Of a DNA stretch of 17,833 nucleotides, positions 4,949 through 13,442 are shown piece by piece. A program made the translations under genes and the position numbers. This stretch comes from Methanosphaera sp. SHI613. GTDB taxonomy: Archaea > Methanobacteriota > Methanobacteria > Methanobacteriales > Methanobacteriaceae. A model generated the notes under the pieces. It ran no database searches and was not told where the DNA came from. It worked only from the letters and a program-made list of their open reading frames with translations. Location: NCBI GenBank assembly GCA_003266145.1, contig MVJJ01000145.1, positions 1-17,833 on the forward strand, written 5' to 3'. Every line of letters begins with the position of its first letter. Position 1 is the first letter of the stretch.

Positions 4949-7570
4949 TTGAAAGGAATAATTAAAAAGATATCTGAAATTGATTTTGGTTTAATGTCTC
5001 CTGAAACAATCAGGAAAATGTCCGTAACCAAAATAGTAACTCCAGATACATATGATGAAGATGGTTATCCAATAGAAGCAGGATTAATGGATCCAAGACT
5101 TGGAGTAATCGATCCTGGACTTAAATGTCGTACCTGCGGTTCTAAAGGTGGAGACTGTCAAGGACACTTTGGACATATTAACTTTGCAAGGCCTGTTATT
5201 CACGTAGGATTTGCAGATACAATACATAAAATATTAAGGTCAACCTGTCGTAGCTGTGGTCGTGTTCTTTTAAGCGATACAGAAAAGGAAAAATACCATG
5301 ACAAACTTGAAGAAAGAATAGCTAATGGTGAAGATATTTCCAAAATCTTAAAACAGATTCATGTAGCAGCTAAAAAGGAAAAATGTCCACACTGTGAAGA
5401 AGAACAGATTGAGATAAAAATCGACAAACCTATTTCCATCGTTGAAGGAAATTACAAATTAACAGCTAGTGAAGTACGTGAAAGATTAGAAAACATACCT
5501 GAAGAAGATTACATATACATCGGTATAAACAAGGAAGTAGCAAGACCTGAATGGATGGTATTAACAGTACTTCCAGTACCACCTGTAACAGTCAGACCAT
5601 CAATTACCCTTGAAACCGGTGAACGTTCAGAGGATGATTTAACCCATAAACTTGTGGACATATTACGTATCAACCAAAGGCTGAAAGAAAATATGGAAGC
5701 AGGAGCTCCACAGCTAATCGTTGAGGACTTATGGGAATTACTTCAATATCACGTAACAACCTACTTCGATAATGAGGCAAGTGGAGTGCCACCTGCAAGA
5801 CACAGATCAGGTAGGCCATTAAAAACATTAGCTCAAAGATTGAAAGGTAAGGAAGGAAGGTTCAGAAGTAACCTTGCAGGTAAACGTGTAAACTTCTCAG
5901 CACGTACAGTTATCTCACCGGATCCTAACATCAGTATAAATGAAGTGGGTGTTCCTGAGATGATTGCAAAGGAAATCACCGTACCTATAACCGTAACAAA
6001 ATGGAACATAGACAAGATGAAAGAATACATAAGCAATGGTTCCAATGTTCATCCTGGTGCAAACTATATCATAAGACCTGATGGACGTAAAATAAGAGTC
6101 TATGATGAAACCAAGGAAGCGGCAATGGAAAACCTTGAGCCTGGATATATCGTTGAAAGACACATCATCGATGGGGATATAGTATTATTCAATCGTCAAC
6201 CATCACTTCACCGTATGTCAATGATGGCTCACGAAGTAAGAGTACTTCCATACAAGACCTTCAGGTTACACCTATGTGTATGTCCACCATACAATGCGGA
6301 CTTTGACGGTGACGAAATGAACATGCACGTATTCCAAACACCTGAAGCACGTGCGGAAGCAAACAACATCATGAAAGTACAGGAACACATCCTGTCACCT
6401 CGTTACGGTGGTCCAATTATCGGTGCTATCCACGACCACATTACAGGTGCATACTTACTTACACACAGAGACACAGTCTTTGAAGAAGATAAGGCTCTAC
6501 AAATAATCAAAAGAGCTAAAATGGCATTACCTGAAGCTAAAGGTGAACCTTGGACAGGTAAAGAAGTATTCAGTTTACTACTTCCTGACAAACTCAACCT
6601 CGTATATAAGGCGGAGATTTGTAGAAAATGTGAAGAATGTAAATATGAAAACTGTGAATACGACGCTTACGTAGTGATAAGTAATGGTCAGTTACTACAA
6701 GGAGTAGTGGATGATAAGGGATACGGTTCCGGTAGTGGTAAGATACTTGATGCTATCGTAAAACAATTCGGTCCTTCAGAAGCAAGATACTTCCTTGATC
6801 ATGCTACAAAACTCGCAGTATTCGGTGGTGTAATGCAAAGAGGATTCACAACCGGTACAGCTGACGAGGAAATTCCAAAAGAGGCTGAAGAACGTATCGC
6901 AGAACTTCTCGAAGAATCCGATCAGAAAGTGGAACGTCTTATCCAAACATATGAAGACGGTGAACTTGAAGCGTTACCTGGACGTAGCCTACGTGAAACA
7001 CTTGAGATGAAAATCATGCAAGTGCTAGGGGAAGCTAGGGATAACACAGGGGTTATCGCAGAACGTTACTTCACAACATCAAACAGTGCTGTAATCATGG
7101 CACTTACCGGTGCAAGGGGTTCAATGTTAAACCTCACCCAGATTGCTACCTGTGTAGGTCAGCAGGCTGTTCGTGGAGGTCGTATTAACAGAGGTTATAT
7201 AGACCGTACATTACCACACTTCCACAAGGGGGACGTTGGTTCAAAGGCAAGTGGATTCGTACACAGCAGTTACAAGCATGGACTTGACCCGCTTGAATTC
7301 TTCTTCCACGCTATGGGTGGACGTGAAGGACTGGTAGATACAGCTATTCGTACAGCACAGAGTGGTTACATGCAGAGACGTCTTGTAAATGCGTTACACG
7401 ACTTAAGCGTACATGAAGACGGAACTGTAAGGGACAACAATGGTGTCATTGTTCAGTTCAAATATGGGGAAGATGGAATTAACCCAGCAAAAAGTGATTA
7501 TGGAAAAATTGCTGATTTAGATAAGTTAATTGAAGAAATGAGATTAGAATCTAATGCGGCAGGTAAATAA
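4949..7570 (+). CDS. rpoA1: DNA-directed RNA polymerase subunit A'
   Basis: This 873-residue N-terminal part of the largest subunit (bacterial beta prime, Rpb1) holds the catalytic magnesium site NADFDGDEM (449-457; D451, D453, D455). N-terminal zinc ligands are C60, C63, C70 and H73, then C100, C103, C146 and C149 of the clamp. RSNLAGKRVNFSARTVISPDP (306-326) and LFNRQPSLHRMS (413-424) flank the active centre. The bridge-helix region lies at about 782-818 (PLEFFFHAMGGREGLVDTAI onward). An additional cluster C558, C561, C564, C569 could bind another metal. The start is TTG with AAGGAGG ending at 4940, 8 nt upstream; no ATG fits better, since homologues begin at the same point. It lies 25 nt after rpoB1 and is completed by rpoA2. 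Confidence 0.98.
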   Translation: MKGIIKKISEIDFGLMSPETIRKMSVTKIVTPDTYDEDGYPIEAGLMDPRLGVIDPGLKCRTCGSKGGDCQGHFGHINFARPVIHVGFADTIHKILRSTCRSCGRVLLSDTEKEKYHDKLEERIANGEDISKILKQIHVAAKKEKCPHCEEEQIEIKIDKPISIVEGNYKLTASEVRERLENIPEEDYIYIGINKEVARPEWMVLTVLPVPPVTVRPSITLETGERSEDDLTHKLVDILRINQRLKENMEAGAPQLIVEDLWELLQYHVTTYFDNEASGVPPARHRSGRPLKTLAQRLKGKEGRFRSNLAGKRVNFSARTVISPDPNISINEVGVPEMIAKEITVPITVTKWNIDKMKEYISNGSNVHPGANYIIRPDGRKIRVYDETKEAAMENLEPGYIVERHIIDGDIVLFNRQPSLHRMSMMAHEVRVLPYKTFRLHLCVCPPYNADFDGDEMNMHVFQTPEARAEANNIMKVQEHILSPRYGGPIIGAIHDHITGAYLLTHRDTVFEEDKALQIIKRAKMALPEAKGEPWTGKEVFSLLLPDKLNLVYKAEICRKCEECKYENCEYDAYVVISNGQLLQGVVDDKGYGSGSGKILDAIVKQFGPSEARYFLDHATKLAVFGGVMQRGFTTGTADEEIPKEAEERIAELLEESDQKVERLIQTYEDGELEALPGRSLRETLEMKIMQVLGEARDNTGVIAERYFTTSNSAVIMALTGARGSMLNLTQIATCVGQQAVRGGRINRGYIDRTLPHFHKGDVGSKASGFVHSSYKHGLDPLEFFFHAMGGREGLVDTAIRTAQSGYMQRRLVNALHDLSVHEDGTVRDNNGVIVQFKYGEDGINPAKSDYGKIADLDKLIEEMRLESNAAGK

Positions 7571-7580
7571 GGGTGATCTT

Positions 7581-8750
7581 ATGGATTTAGATGAAGTTCA
7601 AAATATTGTTAACCAAGTCGGTGCAAGTTATTTTCCGATAAAACTTGTTCAGGAAATCACTGATGCATGTAATCGTAACGATTTAAGTGATGAAGAATCT
7701 GAAACTTTAATTCTTAAAGTCAAAGAGGCTTATGAACGTGAAGAAGTTGAACCTGGAGAATCAGTAGGAACTATTGCCGCTCAATCTGTAGGGGAACCTG
7801 GTACACAGATGACCATGCGTACTTTCCACTATGCAGGGGTAGTAGAGTTAAACGTAACTCTGGGTCTTCCTCGTCTTATTGAGGTAGTGGATGCTCGTAA
7901 GAAAATCTCAACGCCTACAATGGACATATACTTCACTGATGAATATAATCAGGACGATGAATTCATTCAGAAAATGGGTAACACCATCGGTAAAATCACA
8001 TTAAACGATATAATCAAAAACTTCCAAGTAAATTATATGGATAATGTCATTACCGCTGAAATTGATCAGGACATCATTGATGAAAGACGTCTTGATGTTA
8101 ATGAAATTTTAAGTGTGATTGATAAAACTTTTAAACAAGTAAAAATAGATAATAATGTACTGAGTTTTGAAACCACATTTTCTAAAGATGAAGAAAAAAT
8201 TTCACATGGTATTCGAGAATTAAGATTACTTGCAGATAAAATCAGAGATCTTCAGATTAGTGGTGTTAAAGGTATTGGTAAAGTAGTTATTCGTAACGAA
8301 CACGATGAGTGGGTAATTCACACTGAAGGTTCCAATATCGGCGCTATATTAAAACTACCTGGTGTCGATATAGTTAGGACAACTACAAACGATATCTATG
8401 AAATTGAAAAAGTTCTTGGTATCGAGGCAGCAAGAAATGCCATCATTCATGAGTTATATACAACCATGGAAGAACAAGGGCTTAGTGTAGACATAAGACA
8501 TATTATGTTAGTTGCTGATATGATGACTGTTGATGGCTTTGTAAAATCCATTGGACGTCATGGTATTAGTGGTGAAAAATCAAGTGTACTTGCAAGAGCA
8601 GCATTTGAGGAAACCGGCAAACACTTACTAAACGCTAGTATTCGTGGAGAAACCGATAAACTCTCAGGTATTATCGAGAATGTCATTGTAGGTCAACCTA
8701 TACCTCATGGTACGGGGTCAGTTGGCATAAATATGAAAGATATTAATTAA
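7581..8750 (+). CDS. rpoA2: DNA-directed RNA polymerase subunit A''
   Basis: This 389-residue protein is the C-terminal part of the largest subunit and carries the trigger loop and part of the jaw and clamp. The diagnostic segment is VGTIAAQSVGEPGTQMTMRT at about 62-81, continuing FHYAGVVELNVTLGLPRLIE and VVDARKKISTPTM; the trigger loop delivers the incoming nucleotide to the site built by RpoA1. The C-terminal VDIRHIMLVADMMTVDGFV and IGRHGISGEKSSVLARAAFE are also typical. I start at ATG 7581 because GGTGATC (7572-7578), which pairs with the 3' end of archaeal 16S rRNA, precedes it. A longer in-frame start at 7554 would overlap rpoA1 and add residues unknown in homologues. The gap to the rpoA1 stop is 10 nt. 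Confidence 0.97.
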   Translation: MDLDEVQNIVNQVGASYFPIKLVQEITDACNRNDLSDEESETLILKVKEAYEREEVEPGESVGTIAAQSVGEPGTQMTMRTFHYAGVVELNVTLGLPRLIEVVDARKKISTPTMDIYFTDEYNQDDEFIQKMGNTIGKITLNDIIKNFQVNYMDNVITAEIDQDIIDERRLDVNEILSVIDKTFKQVKIDNNVLSFETTFSKDEEKISHGIRELRLLADKIRDLQISGVKGIGKVVIRNEHDEWVIHTEGSNIGAILKLPGVDIVRTTTNDIYEIEKVLGIEAARNAIIHELYTTMEEQGLSVDIRHIMLVADMMTVDGFVKSIGRHGISGEKSSVLARAAFEETGKHLLNASIRGETDKLSGIIENVIVGQPIPHGTGSVGINMKDIN

Positions 8751-8764
8751 TTAGGAGGCAACAA

Positions 8765-9061
8765 ATGGATATAGAAAGAGGAATCCGTGTAGCCGTAGAT
8801 ACTGGTAAGGTTATATTAGGATCCAATAAAACAGTCCAAGCAATCAAACTTGGAAATGGAGAATTAGTAGTTATCGCTAACAATGCTCCAAAAGCTTTAA
8901 AAGATGATGTTGAAACATATTCAAAATTATCAAATATACCAGTATACACTTTTGAAGGTTCTAGTGTGGAATTAGGTTCTATCTGTGGTAAACCATTCAC
9001 AGTAACAACTTTAATAATCCAAGAACCTGGAGACTCTAATATATTAGAGATTAAGGAGTAA
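8765..9061 (+). CDS. rpl30e: 50S ribosomal protein L30e
   Basis: This 98-residue member of the L7Ae/L30e/S12e kink-turn RNA-binding family is part of the large ribosomal subunit. Visible features are IRVAVDTGKVILGSNKTVQA at the N-terminus (the RNA-contact G-S-N-K-T segment is at about 19-23), LVVIANNAPKALKDDVETY in the centre, and PVYTFEGSSVELGSICGKPF in the C-terminal half; length is typical. GGAGG at 8754-8758 precedes the ATG by 6 nt. The gene lies 14 nt after rpoA2 and its stop codon abuts the start of nusA, the standard archaeal arrangement in which this small ribosomal protein is co-transcribed with RNA polymerase. Confidence 0.95.
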   Translation: MDIERGIRVAVDTGKVILGSNKTVQAIKLGNGELVVIANNAPKALKDDVETYSKLSNIPVYTFEGSSVELGSICGKPFTVTTLIIQEPGDSNILEIKE

Positions 9062-9502
9062 ATGAAAATTATGTCCGTCAAATTCACAGGCAATGAGATT
9101 AGATATATTGCATTGTTTGAAACTGTTACCAATGCGGTTGTTAAAGATTGCATTGTTGATGACGAACATGATAGAGTTACTTTTTTGGTAAAAAAAGGAG
9201 ACATGGGCTTAGCAATAGGAAAACGTGGTAGTACTATTGCTAAGATGCAAAAATCAGTTGATAAGAGTGTTGAAATAATAGAACACTCCGATGACCCAGG
9301 CGAATTTATAAAAAATTTATTATCTTCTGCTAATGTAAATTCAGTAGAGTTTACTACGGATAGTAAAGGTAACAAAATCGCCACCTTGGATGTCGACTCA
9401 AAGGATAAGAAAAATGTCATTGGTAAAAATGGTCATAATATCCGGCGAGCTAGACAATTTGCTAAAAGACAATTTGAAATTAGTAATATAATCATAAAAT
9501 AA
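9062..9502 (+). CDS. nusA: Archaeal NusA-like transcription factor
   Basis: This protein of up to 146 residues consists of two KH RNA-binding domains. It lacks the N-terminal polymerase-binding and S1 domains of bacterial NusA, which is normal for archaea. The KH signatures are IGKRGSTI (GKRG at 53-56) and IGKNGHNIRRARQ (GKNG at 121-124). It presumably binds nascent RNA during elongation or termination, but the archaeal role is poorly defined. The start is ambiguous: AGGAG at 9054-9058 is only 3 nt before ATG 9062, while ATG 9071 is 12 nt away and gives the MSVKF-type N-terminus of homologues. Last gene of the polymerase operon; its ATG touches the rpl30e stop. Confidence 0.93.
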   Translation: MKIMSVKFTGNEIRYIALFETVTNAVVKDCIVDDEHDRVTFLVKKGDMGLAIGKRGSTIAKMQKSVDKSVEIIEHSDDPGEFIKNLLSSANVNSVEFTTDSKGNKIATLDVDSKDKKNVIGKNGHNIRRARQFAKRQFEISNIIIK

Positions 9503-9516
9503 CCATATTTATGATT
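9490..9516 (+). terminator. Hairpin at the end of nusA
   Basis: A 9-bp stem (9490-9498 with 9508-9516) spans the nusA stop codon, which lies in its 9-nt loop region. Only a weak T-rich stretch follows, so termination may be partial. Confidence 0.4.
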
Positions 9517-9521
9517 TGAAT

Positions 9522-9566
9522 TTTAGGTTTGATAAGTGATTTTATACTCTGAATCAACTACCTAAA
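9522..9566 (+). other. Stem-loop between nusA and rps12
   Basis: TTTAGGT (9522-9528) pairs with ACCTAAA (9560-9566), and directly inside TTGAT (9529-9533) pairs with ATCAA (9553-9557). Together that is 12 bp with a 2-nt bulge. A 12-nt palindrome, TTCTTTAAAGAA, follows at 9568-9579. The structure could be part of the operon's 3' end or a regulatory leader; its role is unknown. Confidence 0.3.
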
Positions 9567-9679
9567 TTCTTTAAAGAAACTCAGTTAATACTAAAAACTA
9601 TGATGAAAAGTACGTAAATAAAAAGTGCAACATCACAAATAATGACTTTGCTTGTAAATGTGAAAAAAAATTATATCGC

Positions 9680-9690
9680 ATATATACATG
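9680..9690 (+). promoter_or_regulatory. Candidate TATA box for rps12-rps7
   Basis: ATATATACAT lies about 70 nt before rps12 and would give a leader of roughly 45 nt. This supports a promoter separate from the polymerase operon, as does the 252-nt gap. Weak evidence in an A+T-rich region. Confidence 0.3.
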
Positions 9691-9754
9691 TAGAAGTTGT
9701 TTTATTAAAAAAAACTTTGAATAGAATAATTAATGTATAAATGGAGGAATAAAT

Positions 9755-10180
9755 TTGCCAGGATTATTCGCAGCAAAAAAATTAAAAGACAACAGACAAA
9801 ACTTCCGATGGAAAGACACACAATACAAACGTAAAACCCTCGGATTAGATATTAAAGCAGATCCACTAGAAGGATCACCTCAAGCTAGAGGAATTGTAAT
9901 TGAAAAAGTAGGTATAGAAGCAAAACAGCCTAACTCTGCTATAAGAAAATGTGTAAGAGTTCAATTAATTAAAAACGGTAAACAAATTACAGCTTTCGCA
10001 CCAGGTGACGGAGCTATCGGTTTTATCGATGAACACGACGAAGTAATGATTGAAGGAATCGGAGGACCATCAGGTAGGTCCATGGGTGATATTCCTGGAG
10101 TAAGATGGAAAGTTACAAAAGTAAACAACGTAGCTTTATCAGAAATGGTAAGTGGAAAAATCGAAAAACCAGTAAGGTAA
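9755..10180 (+). CDS. rps12: 30S ribosomal protein S12 (uS12)
   Basis: This 141-residue protein sits at the decoding centre of the small subunit and takes part in codon-anticodon proofreading. The universal S12 signature is clear: KQPNSAIRKCVRVQLIKNGK at about 58-77, followed by AFAPGDGAIGFIDEHDEV. The archaeal N-terminus, MPGLFAAKKLKDNRQNFRWK, is also present and matches the family's usual start. Translation begins at TTG 9755, with GGAGG at 9743-9747 ending 7 nt upstream. It is followed after 28 nt by rps7, forming the two-gene head of the archaeal str cluster. Confidence 0.97.
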   Translation: MPGLFAAKKLKDNRQNFRWKDTQYKRKTLGLDIKADPLEGSPQARGIVIEKVGIEAKQPNSAIRKCVRVQLIKNGKQITAFAPGDGAIGFIDEHDEVMIEGIGGPSGRSMGDIPGVRWKVTKVNNVALSEMVSGKIEKPVR

Positions 10181-10208
10181 TTAATTTACATGCAGGAGTT
10201 TAATTAAT

Positions 10209-10772
10209 ATGAGCTTTAAATTATTTGACAAATGGGATGTAACAGAAGTTACAGTAGAAGATATGGGATTACAAAACTACATTTGCTTAGATGAAATTGT
10301 TGTACCACACACTATGGGACGTCACGTAAAAAGACAATTCGCTAAATCCAAAGTATCAATTGTAGAAAGATTAATGAACAAGGTAATGAGAACCGAAAGA
10401 AACAGTGGAAAGAAAAATAAAGCATACTCCATGGTAGAAGATGCATTAGAAATCATCCACGAAAAAACCGAACAGAATCCTATACAAGTATTAGTAAAAG
10501 CTGTAGAAAACACAGCACCTAGAGAAGAAACAACCCGTATAAAATACGGTGGTATCGGTTACCAAATAGCTGTAGATATAGCACCACAAAGAAGAGTAGA
10601 CCTCTCATTAGGTTTCATCACAAAAGGTGCAATGCAATCAGCATTCAAAAACAAAAAATCAGCAGCACAATGTTTAGCTGATGAAATATTACTCGCAGCT
10701 GATGAAGATTCAAGAAGCTTCGCTGTACAGAAAAAAGAAGAAAAAGAAAGAGTAGCAAGATCTGCACACTAG
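10209..10772 (+). CDS. rps7: 30S ribosomal protein S7 (uS7)
   Basis: This 187-residue primary 16S rRNA-binding protein organises the head of the small subunit and contacts the exit-site tRNA. The archaeal form has an N-terminal extension (about 1-45). Conserved segments are KKNKAYSMVEDALEIIHEKT, NPIQVLVKAVENTAPREETT, and RIKYGGIGYQIAVDIAPQRR with DLSLGFITKGA. AGGAG at 10194-10198 lies 10 nt before the ATG, slightly long but the only candidate. The gene is followed by a short hairpin and long T-runs, so rps12-rps7 probably forms a two-gene transcript. Confidence 0.96.
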   Translation: MSFKLFDKWDVTEVTVEDMGLQNYICLDEIVVPHTMGRHVKRQFAKSKVSIVERLMNKVMRTERNSGKKNKAYSMVEDALEIIHEKTEQNPIQVLVKAVENTAPREETTRIKYGGIGYQIAVDIAPQRRVDLSLGFITKGAMQSAFKNKKSAAQCLADEILLAADEDSRSFAVQKKEEKERVARSAH

Positions 10773-10777
10773 ATTTT

Positions 10778-10807
10778 GAATTTATAATTCTTTCTTTTAT
10801 TTTTTTT
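10778..10807 (+). terminator. rps7 terminator
   Basis: GAATT (10778-10782) and AATTC (10786-10790) form a small 5-bp hairpin, followed by T-rich sequence ending in T8 at 10800-10807. The T-runs are the main evidence. Confidence 0.55.
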
Positions 10808-10900
10808 AAGAATTAAAAATTATTTATCACATACACTATTAATCAAGAGATATTTTCATGTTCTGAGTTAATAAAGTGATAAATCAAACAAATACTTTGA

Positions 10901-10909
10901 AATATAAAA
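10901..10909 (+). promoter_or_regulatory. TATA box of fusA
   Basis: AATATAAAA is preceded by GA-rich bases resembling a BRE (TTTGAA at 10896-10901). It would start transcription near 10930 and leave a leader of about 35 nt. Upstream, TTTATCAC (10823-10830) and GTGATAAA (10876-10883) form an 8-bp inverted repeat. Confidence 0.45.
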
Positions 10910-10965
10910 AGTATAAACTAAACTTTAAACATAAATTATTATAATTAAATACTTAGGTGATATAT

Positions 10966-13158
10966 TTGAGTCGACGAGATCAAATGGTAGATAAAATCAA
11001 AGAATTAATGTACGAGCCAGAATACATCAGAAACATCGGTATTGTAGCTCACATCGACCACGGAAAAACAACATTATCCGATAACCTCCTAGCAGGTGCA
11101 GGAATGATTTCAGCAGATTTAGCTGGAGATCAAAGACTATTGGACTTCGATGAACAGGAACAGGAAAGAGGTATTACCATCGATGCAGCAAACGTATCAA
11201 TGGTTCACACATACGATGACAACGAATACCTAATCAACCTCATCGATACTCCAGGTCACGTAGACTTTGGTGGAGACGTAACACGTGCAATGAGAGCAGT
11301 AGACGGTGCTGTAGTAGTTGTATGTGCAGTAGAAGGTGTAATGCCTCAAACAGAAACAGTACTCAGACAAGCATTAAAAGAAAATGTAAAACCAGTACTT
11401 TTCATCAACAAAGTAGACAGACTAATCAACGAATTAAAACTTGACGATGCAGAATTACAGAACAGATTCATCAAAATCATTGCAGGAGTAAACAAACTCA
11501 TCAAAAACATGGCTCCTGAACAATACAAAGATGACTGGCAGGTAAGAATCGAAGACGGTTCAGTAGCATTCGGTTCAGCATACCACAACTGGGGTATCAA
11601 CGTACCACACATGCAAAAAACCGGAATCACATTCAAAGATATCGTAGCATACTGTAACGAAGATAACCAAAAAGAATTAGCTCAAAAAATCAAAATTGAA
11701 GAAGTTATCTTAGGAATGGTAGTAGAACACTTACCAAGTCCAAAAGTAGCACAAGCATACAGAATTCCTAAAGTATGGTCTGGAGATATCGAATCAGTCG
11801 AAGGACAAGGTATGATAAATACCGATTCAAAATCACCACTTGCTGTAATGGTAACAGATGTAAGTATCGACAAACACGCAGGTGAAATCGCAACCGGTCG
11901 TGTATACGGTGGATCAATCGAAAAAGGATCAGAAATATTCTTCGTAGGTTCAATGAGCAAAGCAAGAACCCAACAAGTAGGAGTATATATGGGTCCTGAA
12001 AGAATCAACACCGATGCAGTACCAGCAGGTAACATCGTAGCTATTACCGGTGCTAGAGGAGCAGTTGCAGGGGAAACCATCACAGATGCAGACCACAACA
12101 TTGCACCATTCGAAAGTTTAGAACACATATCTGAACCAGTAGTAACAGTAGCAGTAGAAGCTAAAAACACAAAAGACTTACCAAAACTTATTGAAGTATT
12201 AAGACAGGTAAGTAAAGAAGACCCAACAATCCGTGTAGAAATTAACGAAGAAACCGGTGAACACTTACTTGCCGGTATGGGTGAATTACACTTAGAAGTT
12301 ATGATTTACAGAATCAACGAAAAAGGTGTAGAAGTGGAAACTTCAGAACCTATCGTAGTATACCGTGAAACCATCGCCGGTACAGCTACAAACGTTGAAG
12401 GTAAATCACCTAACAAACACAACAGATTCTACATTGACATTGAACCATTACCTGAAAACTTAATGGAAGCTATCAATGAAGGTATAATCGAAGAAGGTAG
12501 AGTAAAAGGTAAAGAAGAAGCTAAAAAATTCCAAGACGCTGGTATGGACAAAGACGAAGCAAAACGTGTATGGGATGTATACAAACACTGTATGTTCGTT
12601 AACATGACTCGTGGTATCCAATACCTAGCAGAAATCAAAGAATTATTACTCGAAGGATTCGAATCAGCATTAGAAAGCGGACCATTAGCAAACGAAAAAG
12701 CTATGGGATTCAGAATCAACCTCATGGATGCAAAACTCCACGAAGACGCAGTTCACCGTGGACCAGCACAGGTATTACCTGCTATAAGAAAAGCTATATA
12801 CGGAGCTGTAATGCTTGCTCAACCTACCCTCATGGAACCTATGCAAAGAGTATACATAAGCGTACCTCAAGACTACATGGGTGCAGCTACCCGTGAAGTA
12901 CAAAACAGAAGAGGTCAAATTGTAGAAATGGGTCAAGAAGGAGACATGTCAACCATCGAATCAAAAGTACCTGTAGCAGAAATGTTCGGATTTGCTGGTG
13001 ACATCCGTTCAGCAGCTGAAGGACGTTGTATCTGGTCAACTGAAAACTCAGGATTCGAAAGAATTCCAAGAGAATTACAAAACCAAATCGTAAAAGAAAT
13101 CCGTCAAAGAAAAGGTCTAAACCCAGAACCATATGGACCTGATCACTACTTAGGATAA
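10966..13158 (+). CDS. fusA: Translation elongation factor 2 (aEF-2)
   Basis: This 730-residue GTPase drives ribosome translocation. The G domain shows AHIDHGKT (28-35), RGITI (68-72), DTPGH (94-98) and NKVD (148-151). Domains II-V follow, with the tip motif LHEDAVHRGPAQ (591-602), in which H597 is the site modified to diphthamide in archaea and eukaryotes. I chose TTG 10966 (MSRRDQM) over GTG 10957. AGGTGAT at 10955-10961 matches the tail of the Shine-Dalgarno consensus and would be read as codons by the longer form; the 730-residue product is the family's usual length. Its own TATA-like box and a downstream hairpin/T-tract suggest a monocistronic message. Confidence 0.97.
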   Translation: MSRRDQMVDKIKELMYEPEYIRNIGIVAHIDHGKTTLSDNLLAGAGMISADLAGDQRLLDFDEQEQERGITIDAANVSMVHTYDDNEYLINLIDTPGHVDFGGDVTRAMRAVDGAVVVVCAVEGVMPQTETVLRQALKENVKPVLFINKVDRLINELKLDDAELQNRFIKIIAGVNKLIKNMAPEQYKDDWQVRIEDGSVAFGSAYHNWGINVPHMQKTGITFKDIVAYCNEDNQKELAQKIKIEEVILGMVVEHLPSPKVAQAYRIPKVWSGDIESVEGQGMINTDSKSPLAVMVTDVSIDKHAGEIATGRVYGGSIEKGSEIFFVGSMSKARTQQVGVYMGPERINTDAVPAGNIVAITGARGAVAGETITDADHNIAPFESLEHISEPVVTVAVEAKNTKDLPKLIEVLRQVSKEDPTIRVEINEETGEHLLAGMGELHLEVMIYRINEKGVEVETSEPIVVYRETIAGTATNVEGKSPNKHNRFYIDIEPLPENLMEAINEGIIEEGRVKGKEEAKKFQDAGMDKDEAKRVWDVYKHCMFVNMTRGIQYLAEIKELLLEGFESALESGPLANEKAMGFRINLMDAKLHEDAVHRGPAQVLPAIRKAIYGAVMLAQPTLMEPMQRVYISVPQDYMGAATREVQNRRGQIVEMGQEGDMSTIESKVPVAEMFGFAGDIRSAAEGRCIWSTENSGFERIPRELQNQIVKEIRQRKGLNPEPYGPDHYLG

Positions 13159-13160
13159 GC

Positions 13161-13197
13161 TTACTACATTGATAGTAAACTTCTTTTACTTTTTTTT
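13161..13197 (+). terminator. fusA terminator
   Basis: TTACTA (13161-13166) and TAGTAA (13173-13178) form a 6-bp stem with a 6-nt loop just after the fusA stop. It is followed by T-rich sequence and T8 at 13190-13197. Confidence 0.65.
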
Positions 13198-13403
13198 AAT
13201 AACTTATTATATTGTCTATTTCTAAAAACAAATCTAAAATTTAATCCTAAAAGCAAATTAAAAGCTTATTCATTTATTGAAATATTTTGAGTAATAGATG
13301 ATATTAATAAAGTATATTAATAACAACTGACATAAACAATAAGTGATAAAAAAAATTTATTGTAATTTAATTAATGTACATAAAGATAATATGAAATATA
13401 TTT

Positions 13404-13442
13404 TACAAGGGAATATAACATTCCCTGTTATATTTCTTTGTA
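13404..13442 (+). other. 17-bp hairpin upstream of tuf, candidate RNA element
   Basis: Bases 13404-13420 pair with 13426-13442 without interruption, closing a 5-nt loop, TTCCC. Fifteen pairs are Watson-Crick and two are G-U (13409-13437 and 13411-13435), so the perfect stem forms only in RNA copied from the plus strand; the minus strand would have two A-C mismatches. Competing folds exist: GGGAA (13409-13413) with TTCCC (13421-13425), and CTTTGTA (13436-13442) with TACAAAG (13461-13467). It lies 160 nt before tuf and upstream of the likely tuf TATA box. It could be a separate RNA, a distal end of the fusA transcript, or part of a long tuf leader. Confidence 0.5.

Noticed and set aside
7554..7580. 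Longer rpoA2 start overlapping rpoA1
   Set aside because: The extension would run over the ribosome binding site GGTGATC and adds residues not typical of the family.
8743..9420. 225-codon open frame on the minus strand across rpl30e and nusA
   Set aside because: Both plus-strand genes have clear family motifs and ribosome binding sites; the antisense frame is low-complexity and hydrophobic with no recognisable domain.
11682..12170. 162-codon antisense frame within fusA
   Set aside because: It is a mirror of conserved EF-2 codons, with no start signal or domain of its own.
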